NCBI GenBank assembly: GCA_020848055.1
Contig: JADLBB010000087.1
Location: 1-13,415 of the forward strand
Direction: 5' to 3'
Length of the DNA: 13,415 nt
Source: Chloroflexota bacterium
Lineage (GTDB): Bacteria > Chloroflexota > Limnocylindria > QHBO01
Shown: piece by piece, positions 5,531-12,100 of the stretch
How the letters are laid out: every line of letters begins with the position of its first letter
How positions within the stretch are numbered: the stretch's first letter is position 1
The notes under the pieces: generated by a model
What the model was told of the DNA's origin: nothing
The model's database searches: none
Seen by the model: the letters and a program-made list of their open reading frames with translations, nothing else
Made by a program: the position numbers and the translations under genes

Positions 5531-6798
5531 TCGGGATCCAGCCGGCACCAGGGGGCGACCGTCCGGCCGCCGCCGCCGCGACCAGGCCGAAGCTGACCGA
5601 GCGCCACGTTCTGGCGCTCGGTCTCGGCCTGTCTGGGACCTTCGTGGTGGTCTCGATCGCGGCCGCCGCGGCCGCCGCGGCCGGCGGCGGATCTTCATGG
5701 GCGCCATTGCACCTGGCACTGGCCGGTGCCGCGACCGTTGCGATCGGGACGTTCATGCCGCACTTTGCGGTGACGCTGGCGGGCACCCGCCCATCGGCCA
5801 GCCGATGGCGCCTGGCAGTCGTGCTCGCCCTGGCAGCCGGGAGCGCCGCGGTCGTTGGCGGCGTCACGCTGTCGGCGGGGCCGAGCGTCGGCGCGTTGGG
5901 AAGCGCCCTGCTGCTGCTGGGACTGGCCGGAGTCGCGATCCACACCCTGGCCCCATTGCGCGAGCCGCTGGCCCGGCGCCACCACGTCGTGACCGCCACC
6001 TACCTGATGGCCCTGGTCGACATGGCCGCCGGAGTGGTCCTCGGCGGGCTCGCAGTTGCAGGCGTCGCGCCGGTCGTGGCCGCGTGGGCCACGATTCGCC
6101 CGGCACACGCCTGGCTGACCCTGTTCGGCGGCGTCTCGCTCAGCATCCTGGCCACGCTCGTCTACCTGGCGCCGACCGTCTTCGGTGCCCGCATCAGGGC
6201 CGGGTGGGGACTCGCCGTCGCCGTGGCCGGCATGGGCCTCGGACCGCTGATCGTGGTAGCCGGCTTCGCGTTTGACGCCCGTGTCGTGGTCATCGGCGGC
6301 ATGGCGGCCACGGTGGCCGGTGGCATCGGACAGGTCGCCTACGTACTCGACGCCAGGCAGCGTCGCGGACCCTACACCAGCGAGCACGACTGGCGATCGG
6401 TCGCGGTGTGGCACCTCATCGCGGGCACGGCCTGGTTCGTGGCGGCATCGGCCGCGGCCACGGTCAGGATGATCGGGGCCGGATCGACGGCCGGCTGGTC
6501 GCTGGGTGCCCTGGTGCTGCCCCTGGTGGCCGGCTGGATGCTGCAGGAGCTGGTCGGATCGTGGACGCACCTGGCCCCATCGGTGACGCCGGGCGGCCCG
6601 ATGCAGCACGCGCGCCAGCGTCGGGTCATGGCCGTCCTGGCAAGGACGCGCCTGCTGACCTGGAACCTGGGGCTCGCGGTCGCCTGGATCGGGGTATGGC
6701 TGGGCGCCCGCCCGCTCGCCGTCATCGGCGGCGGCCTGGTCGCGCTGGTGATCCTGGTTTCGGTGGCCGTGCTGGGCCGCGCGCTGTTGGTCAGGTAG
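5527..6798 (+). CDS. Polytopic membrane protein (about 12 TM), probable partner of the NirK-like protein
   Basis: Counted from CTG 5527, this is 423 residues with about 12 hydrophobic segments. Histidines sit in or at the ends of helices: His62 and His79 (TM2, LHLAL and FMPHF), His139, His152/153 (RRHHVV), His194 (HAWLTLFGG), His296 (VWHLIAGTAWF) and His348 (SWTHLAP). The pattern HLALAGA..FMPHF, HAWLTLFGGVS..LAPTVFG and GWMLQELVG resembles, from memory, the N-terminal membrane half of actinobacterial proteins that carry a cupredoxin (NirK-like) domain at the C-terminus, and more distantly NnrS and haem-copper oxidase subunit I. Haem or quinol binding and electron delivery to NirK are inference. 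The start is unusual: the first conventional codon, GTG 5644, would cut TM1 in half, while the frame 5530-5643 encodes a good N-terminus and full TM1 and has GGAGGG in front. It ends 26 bases from the convergent glutamate dehydrogenase; no terminator is visible. Confidence 0.75.
   Translation: MIGIQPAPGGDRPAAAAATRPKLTERHVLALGLGLSGTFVVVSIAAAAAAAAGGGSSWAPLHLALAGAATVAIGTFMPHFAVTLAGTRPSASRWRLAVVLALAAGSAAVVGGVTLSAGPSVGALGSALLLLGLAGVAIHTLAPLREPLARRHHVVTATYLMALVDMAAGVVLGGLAVAGVAPVVAAWATIRPAHAWLTLFGGVSLSILATLVYLAPTVFGARIRAGWGLAVAVAGMGLGPLIVVAGFAFDARVVVIGGMAATVAGGIGQVAYVLDARQRRGPYTSEHDWRSVAVWHLIAGTAWFVAASAAATVRMIGAGSTAGWSLGALVLPLVAGWMLQELVGSWTHLAPSVTPGGPMQHARQRRVMAVLARTRLLTWNLGLAVAWIGVWLGARPLAVIGGGLVALVILVSVAVLGRALLVR
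5659..5685 (+). repeat. Short 9-bp tandem repeat within TM1 of the membrane protein
   Basis: GCGGCCGCC occurs twice in a row and a third time with one change (GCGGCCGGC). It encodes a run of Ala in the first membrane helix, followed by Gly. The unit is a multiple of three, so unit gain or loss would keep the frame. Such a GC block is also a place where assembly or sequencing errors could occur. Confidence 0.6.
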
Positions 6799-6824
6799 GT
6801 CCGGGAGGGGCCGCGCCTGGCGTC

Positions 6825-8105
6825 CTAGGGGTACAGCCCGCGGATCTCAGTCGCCTCGGCGACCCGCCCGATGGCGATGACGTGGGCCGCCAGCCGCGCG
6901 CCGATGCCGTCCCGCGCCCTGACGGCGGCGACCTCGTCGTAGGCGCCGCCGATGATGTGCTCCAGCCGATCGGCGACCTGCGCCGCGGGCCAGGCGAATG
7001 ACTGCAGGTTCTGGACCCACTCGAAGTAGCTCACGATGACGCCGCCCGAGTTGCACAGGATGTCCGGGACCGTCACGACCCCGTGATCGGCGAGGATCGG
7101 ATCGGCGTTCGGCGTGACGGGGCCGTTGGCGCCCTCGGCGATGACCTTCGCGCGCACGGCCCCGGCGTTGGCCGCGGTGATCTGGCCCTCCAGGGCAGCG
7201 AGCACCAGCAGGTCGACGTCGAGGGCGAGGAGCGTCTCGTTGTCGATGGGCGTCGTGCCGGGAGCGCCGGCGATGGAGCCGGTCTCGCGCAGGTGCGCGC
7301 TGAGCTTCGCCGGGTCCAGCCCGCCTGGGTTGGCGACTCCGCCCCCCACGTCGGTGATCGCCACCAGCCTGCCCCCGCGCTTGTGAATGAGCCTGGCAGC
7401 GGCCTCGCCGACGTTGCCGAAGCCCTGCACCGCCACCGAGGCGCCGGCCATGTCGATGCCGGCCTCGCGCAGCGCGCGCTGGGCGGTGAACATGACGCCC
7501 ATGCCCGTGGCATCGGCGCGTCCCTCGGAGCCGCCCACGCTGACCGGCTTGCCGGTGACCACGCCGGGCACGGTGTAGCCCGCGTGCATGCTCACGGTGT
7601 CCATGATCCACGCCATGGTCTGGGCGTTGGTCCCGACGTCGGGAGCGGGGATGTCCACCTCCGGGCCGATCACGCCCTGCAGCTCGGTCGCGAAGCGCCG
7701 CGTGACGTGCTGCAGCTCGTTGGCCGACAGCTTGCGCGGGTCCACGGTGACGCCGCCCTTGGCCCCGCCGAACGGAACGTTGACCAGGGCGCACTTCCAG
7801 GTCATCCACATCGCCAGGGCGCGGACCTCGTCGAGGTCGGTGGCAGGGTGGAAGCGGATTCCGCCCTTGGCCGGGCCGCGCGACACGTTGTGCTGCACTC
7901 GGTAGCCGGTGAAGACGCGGACGTGCCCGTCGTCCATGGTGACCGGGAAGTTGACGGTCCACTCGCGCTTGGGAAGGCGGAGGACGGCCCGGATGTCTGG
8001 GGATAGGGCCAGCTGGTCGGCAGCGTGGTCGAACTCGGCGAGAGCCGATTCGAGCGCGCCCTGAGTCTTCGCGCCCGAGGCCTCCGGCGCGTTCGAGATG
8101 GTCAT
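6825..8105 (-). CDS. gdhA: Glutamate dehydrogenase (Glu/Leu/Phe/Val dehydrogenase family)
   Basis: A 426-residue cytoplasmic enzyme catalysing reversible oxidative deamination of glutamate to 2-oxoglutarate and ammonia; the length is typical of the hexameric family. The N-terminal substrate domain has GPAKGGIRFHP (Lys80), MTWKCALVNVPFGGAKGG with Lys104 and catalytic Lys116, and PAPDVGTN with Asp156. The nucleotide domain has VQGFGNVG (226-233) and an acidic ITDVGGG at the end of the second strand (Asp252). AEGANGPVTPNAD (323-335) and CNSGGVIVSYFEWVQN (351-366) are family signatures. Cofactor preference is not certain from sequence. ATG 8105 begins just before the conserved N-terminal helix. 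The only purine-rich site, AGGAG, is about 14 bases upstream, longer than usual. The open frame continues upstream to 8831, but that is antisense to the next gene and not real. Divergent from the secreted-protein gene; convergent with the membrane protein. Confidence 0.96.
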   Translation of the reverse strand: MTISNAPEASGAKTQGALESALAEFDHAADQLALSPDIRAVLRLPKREWTVNFPVTMDDGHVRVFTGYRVQHNVSRGPAKGGIRFHPATDLDEVRALAMWMTWKCALVNVPFGGAKGGVTVDPRKLSANELQHVTRRFATELQGVIGPEVDIPAPDVGTNAQTMAWIMDTVSMHAGYTVPGVVTGKPVSVGGSEGRADATGMGVMFTAQRALREAGIDMAGASVAVQGFGNVGEAAARLIHKRGGRLVAITDVGGGVANPGGLDPAKLSAHLRETGSIAGAPGTTPIDNETLLALDVDLLVLAALEGQITAANAGAVRAKVIAEGANGPVTPNADPILADHGVVTVPDILCNSGGVIVSYFEWVQNLQSFAWPAAQVADRLEHIIGGAYDEVAAVRARDGIGARLAAHVIAIGRVAEATEIRGLYP

Positions 8106-8142
8106 GGCTGGTTGATTCGCTCCTGTGCGGCGTCGTGTTCGA

Positions 8143-8170
8143 TTGAGACACGAAACTCGGTGACTATTGT
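8143..8170 (+). promoter_or_regulatory. Candidate promoter for the secreted-protein/small-membrane-protein pair
   Basis: TTGAGA (8143-8148) and TATTGT (8165-8170) are separated by 16 bases, a fair sigma-70-like pair in a locally less GC-rich patch. Transcription would start near 8177 with a leader of about 95 bases. It lies in the 166-base divergent region shared with the glutamate dehydrogenase gene, for which I see no clear promoter. Confidence 0.35.
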
Positions 8171-8258
8171 GCCCCGAACCGGAGCGCGCGTCCCGGCGCG
8201 GGTGCACGCCGGCCGTGGTGTACCCTCTCGCCCAACGCCCGCTCACCGGGTGACGTAT

Positions 8259-8264
8259 AGGAGG
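8259..8264 (+). promoter_or_regulatory. Ribosome-binding site deciding start 8272 over 8266
   Basis: AGGAGG ends only one base before the ATG at 8266 but seven bases before the ATG at 8272, so the second ATG is the functional start. It is one of the two best Shine-Dalgarno sequences in the window. Confidence 0.75.
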
Positions 8265-8271
8265 AATGCCC

Positions 8272-8871
8272 ATGCGTCGCATTACCCGTGTCCCTGGGAT
8301 CCTGGGTGTTATCGCGGCCATCGCCCTGGCTGCGCTCGCCCACGCGCCGGCCGTGGCCGCCTTCGAGCTCAACGGTGGCTGCACGCTTGACCTGGCCTCG
8401 ACCGATGCCTCGGGCGCCGCGCTCGACACCGCGGCCAACGGCCGGGGTGGAACCCAGGAAGACCCGTTCATCGTCGACTGGGACGGGACCGTATCGTGGA
8501 ATGGCAGTTCCGGCGACACGGTCTTCAAGAACCACTCGTGGCAGGTGTACGTCTTCAACATCCCGACCCCGCTGCGCGGCGGAGACGACAACGACGAGGG
8601 GACGACCACCTCGAGCGGCTCGACCGGCGTCTCCGCCAACGCGCCGTTCCAGTTCACCGGCCTGTACTTCGTGTCGGGCAACATCACCGGTGACGGCGGC
8701 GCCCGCTGTGACGGCAGCGCCTGGCTCAAGCTCAACGGCAACCCGCTGACCACCATCCCGTTCTGGATCGCCATCGTGCTGGCGCTCATCGGCCTGCTGC
8801 TGGTGATGTCGTCGCGTGGATCACAGGTCACTCACCCTGCGGCACCAGCGTCATCGGAGGCCCGCTCATGA
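8272..8871 (+). CDS. Secreted or surface protein with signal peptide and C-terminal membrane anchor, unknown function
   Basis: A 199-residue protein. Residues 1-30 form a clear signal peptide (MRRITR, a hydrophobic core, then an AVAA-type cleavage region). The exported part (31-161) is rich in Gly, Asp, Thr, Ser and Asn, has strand-like segments (PFIVDWDGTVSW, SWQVYVFNIP, FQFTGLYFVSGNITG), and holds two cysteines, Cys37 and Cys146, that could form a disulfide. A Gly/Asp/Thr/Ser-rich loop (103-119) interrupts it. After NGNPLTTIPF comes a single membrane helix (163-180) and a short cytoplasmic tail. I recall similar 'KL.GNPLTT' proteins in actinobacteria and Chloroflexota, always hypothetical. 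No enzymatic motif is visible. It overlaps the 63-residue membrane protein by ATGA, so the two are probably translated together. Coding status and topology are sure; function is not known. Confidence 0.85.
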   Translation: MRRITRVPGILGVIAAIALAALAHAPAVAAFELNGGCTLDLASTDASGAALDTAANGRGGTQEDPFIVDWDGTVSWNGSSGDTVFKNHSWQVYVFNIPTPLRGGDDNDEGTTTSSGSTGVSANAPFQFTGLYFVSGNITGDGGARCDGSAWLKLNGNPLTTIPFWIAIVLALIGLLLVMSSRGSQVTHPAAPASSEARS

Positions 8872-9059
8872 CCGTTCGACATCCGATCCGTGGACTGTTC
8901 GGTGGCCTGGTCCTGGGACTGGGGGCCGGCATGCTGGCCGTTTTCCTGGGTGCCGCCGTGCTCGGAACCTGGACCGTGCTGGGGCTCATCCTGGTGTTCG
9001 GGCTGATCGGGCTCCTGTACGCCCTGGTGATGCCGCCGAAACGCTCAGGGCCTCGCTGA
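8868..9059 (+). CDS. Small membrane protein with two TM segments, unknown function
   Basis: A 63-residue protein. A short basic N-terminus (MTVRHPIRG) leads into a first hydrophobic helix (about 9-30), a brief turn at LGTWT (32-36), a second helix (about 35-54) and a basic tail (PPKRSGPR). Both ends are therefore predicted to be cytoplasmic. GGAGG lies seven bases before the ATG, and the ATG overlaps the previous stop (ATGA), which strongly supports a real gene coupled to the secreted single-pass protein. It may be an assembly or stabilising partner of that protein. No known family name can be given with confidence. Confidence 0.8.
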   Translation: MTVRHPIRGLFGGLVLGLGAGMLAVFLGAAVLGTWTVLGLILVFGLIGLLYALVMPPKRSGPR

Positions 9060-9161
9060 TCACCCAAGGATCAGGCGCAGGCTGCCGCGATGGCGGTGAT
9101 GCCCGAGGTGGGCCGACCCGATTCGGGGACGTGTTTGGCGGACCGATAGACTGAGCGGGCC
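9060..9161. other. Short intergenic region before the helicase gene
   Basis: These 102 bases hold a small palindrome (CCCGATTCGGG, 9117-9127) but no T-run, tRNA fold or clear promoter. An in-frame TAG at 9147-9149 limits the helicase start to the TTG at 9162. Confidence 0.4.
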
Positions 9162-12100
9162 TTGACCCGTACCTCCGACCACCAACTCGCCGCCTTCGGC
9201 CGGGCGACCCGCGCCTGGTTCACCGATGCCTTCGATGCTCCCACCCCCGCCCAGCATCTGGGCTGGGCGTCGATCGGTCGTGGCTCGCACACCTTGATCC
9301 ACGCGCCGACCGGCAGTGGCAAGACGCTGGCCGCGTTCCTGTGGTGCATCGACCGGCTGGTGATGGCGCAGCGCCCGTCACGGCCGACGGTGCGGGTGCT
9401 GTACGTCAGCCCACTCAAGGCGCTCGCGTACGACGTCGAACGCAACCTGCGAGCACCGCTGGCCGGTATCCGGCGCACTGCCGAGCGCCTCGGCATCGAG
9501 GTGGCCGACGTCACCATCGCCAGCCGCACCGGCGACACGCCGGCGGACGCCCGCCGCAGGCTGACCCGAAACCCGCCGGACATCCTGGTCACGACGCCCG
9601 AATCGCTGTACCTGCTGCTGACCAGTGCTGCGCGCGAGATCCTGCGCGGCATCGAGCACGTCATCATCGACGAGGTCCACGCCATGGCCGGCACCAAGCG
9701 CGGCGCGCACCTGGCGCTGAGCCTCGAGCGCCTGAGCCGGCTGGCCGATGCCGAGCCGCAGCGTATCGGCCTGTCGGCCACGCAGCGCCCGCTGTCGACC
9801 ATCGCAGCGTTCATGGGCGGCGTCGGGAGGGAGGTCGAGATCGTCGATGCGGGGCAGCGCAAGGCCCTGGACCTGGAGGTAATCGTGCCGGTCGAGGACA
9901 TGATGCGCATCGACGGCGCCGTGGCGACCGCACGGGGCCCGGAGGCGCGCCACTCGATCTGGCCGAGCATCCACCCCGCGCTGCTGGACCTGGTCCGATC
10001 GCATCGGTCCACGCTGATCTTCGTCAACTCGCGCCGCCTGGCAGAACGGCTGGCCAGCAGCCTCAACGAGCTGGCCGGGAGCGAGCTGGTGCGAGCGCAC
10101 CACGGCAGCATCGCCCGCGAGCAGCGCCTGCAGATCGAGGAGGACCTCAAGGCTGGCAGGCTCCCCGGCCTGGTGGCCACCAGCAGCCTGGAGCTGGGCA
10201 TCGACATGGGGGCGATCGACCTGGTCGTGCAGGTCGAGGCGCCGCCATCGGTGGCGGCCGGCCTGCAGCGCATCGGGCGGGCCGGGCACTCGGTCGGTGA
10301 GCCGAGCGTGGGCAAGATTTTCCCCAAGTATCGTGGCGACCTGGTAGAGGCGGCGGTGGTGGTGGAGCGCATGCGCGCCGGCGCCATCGAGGAGACGCGC
10401 GTACCGCGCAACCCGCTCGACGTCCTGGCCCAACAGCTGGTCGCAATCTGCGCCGACGGGCGTTGGACCGTCGCCGATCTGCACGCCCTCGTCACGCGCG
10501 CCGATCCGTTCCGCGACCTGTCGCGCGAGCAACTGGAGGGCGTGCTCGACATGCTCGCCGGGCGATATCCGTCCGACGAGTTCGCCGACCTCAAGCCCCG
10601 GGTGGTGTGGGACCGCGGGGCCGGCACGGTGGCGTCGCGAAACGACGCCAGGGTGGTTGCCATCACCAGTGGCGGCACCATCCCGGACCGCGGCCTGTAC
10701 GCTGTCTTCCTTCCGGGCGAGGAGGGGGAGGGAAGGGGGCGTGGCGGGCGCCGGGTCGGCGAGCTGGACGAGGAGATGGTGTACGAGTCGCGCGTGGGCG
10801 ACACGTTCCTGCTCGGGGCATCGACGTGGCGCATCGAGGAGATCCGGCCGGATCGCGTCATCGTCACGCCGGCACCGGGCCAGCCGGGCCGCATGCCGTT
10901 CTGGCATGGCGACGCGGTCGGCAGGCCGATCGAGCTCGGTCGGGCGATCGGCGCCTTCCAGCGCGAACTGGAGTCGATGCCGGTCCAGGCGGCCGAGGCG
11001 CGCGTTCGCAGCGACCATGCCCTCGACGAGCGAGCGGCGCGCAACCTGGTCGCCTACCTGGCCGACCAGCGCGAGGCGACTGGCGCGCTGCCCACCGATC
11101 GCACGATCGTGCTCGAGCGCTTTCGCGACGAGCTCGGGGACTGGCGCATCGTCGTACTGACGCCGTTCGGGGGACGCGTCCACGCGCCATGGTCGATCGT
11201 GGTCGAGGCGCGGTTGCGCGAGCGGTTCGGGCTCGAGGTCCAGTCGATCTGGTCTGACGACGGCATCGCCATTCGACTGCCCGAGGGCGCCGACGAGCGC
11301 GACGGCCTCGAGGAACTGCTGGTGCCCGATCCTGACGCGGTCGAGGAGGCGCTGACCACCGCGCTGGGTGGATCGGCCATCTTCAGTGCCCGGTTCCGGG
11401 AGAACGCGGCGCGCGCGCTGCTGCTGCCTCGTCGCCGGCCGGGGCAGCGCATGCCGTTGTGGTTGCAGCGCCAGCGCTCGGCCGATCTGCTGCGCGTCGC
11501 CGGCGCGTACGGCTCCTTCCCAATCGTGCTCGAGACGTACCGCGAGATCCTGCGCGACGTGTTCGACCTGCCTGCGCTGCGCGAGCTTCTGGCCGACGTG
11601 CGGGCACGGCGCATCCGGGTCGTCTCGGTCGAGACGGCCTCGGCCTCGCCCTTCGCCAGTTCGCTGCTGTTCGACTACATCGGCTCGTTCATGTACGAGG
11701 GCGATGCGCCGCTGGCCGAGCGACGCGCCCAGGCGCTCGCGCTCGACCGCGACCTGCTGGCCGACCTGCTCGGCTCCGATGAGCTGCGCGAGCTGATCGA
11801 CCCCGAGGCGCTGGGCGATCTGGAGCTTGAGCTGGCCGCCCTCGCGCCCAACCGGCAGGCCCGCACGCTCGACGGGGTGGCCGATCTGCTCCGTCGCCAG
11901 GGCGACCTGCGGGTCGACGAGGTCGCCGCGCGCACCGAAGGCCTCGACGCCGGCGCCGCGCTCGCCGAGCTCGAGGCGACGCGCCGCGCCATCCGGTTGC
12001 GCATCAGCGGCGAGGAGCGATGGATCGCGATCGAGGACGCCGGACGCTACCGCGATGCGGTCGGTGCGTCGCCGCCGGCGGGCGTACCGGACGTCCACCT

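Noticed and set aside
4415..5719. Minus-strand open frame of 434 codons opposite nirK
   Set aside because: Antisense to a gene with complete copper-ligand motifs; low-complexity composition.
6799..6824. Possible bidirectional terminator between the membrane protein and glutamate dehydrogenase
   Set aside because: The 26-base gap has no stable stem followed by T residues on either strand.
8106..8831. Upstream extension of glutamate dehydrogenase giving a 668-residue frame
   Set aside because: The added part is antisense to the secreted-protein gene, and the family N-terminus aligns with the ATG at 8105.
9117..9127. CCCGATTCGGG looking like a tRNA T-arm
   Set aside because: No acceptor, D or anticodon stem can be built around it on either strand; a short palindrome only.
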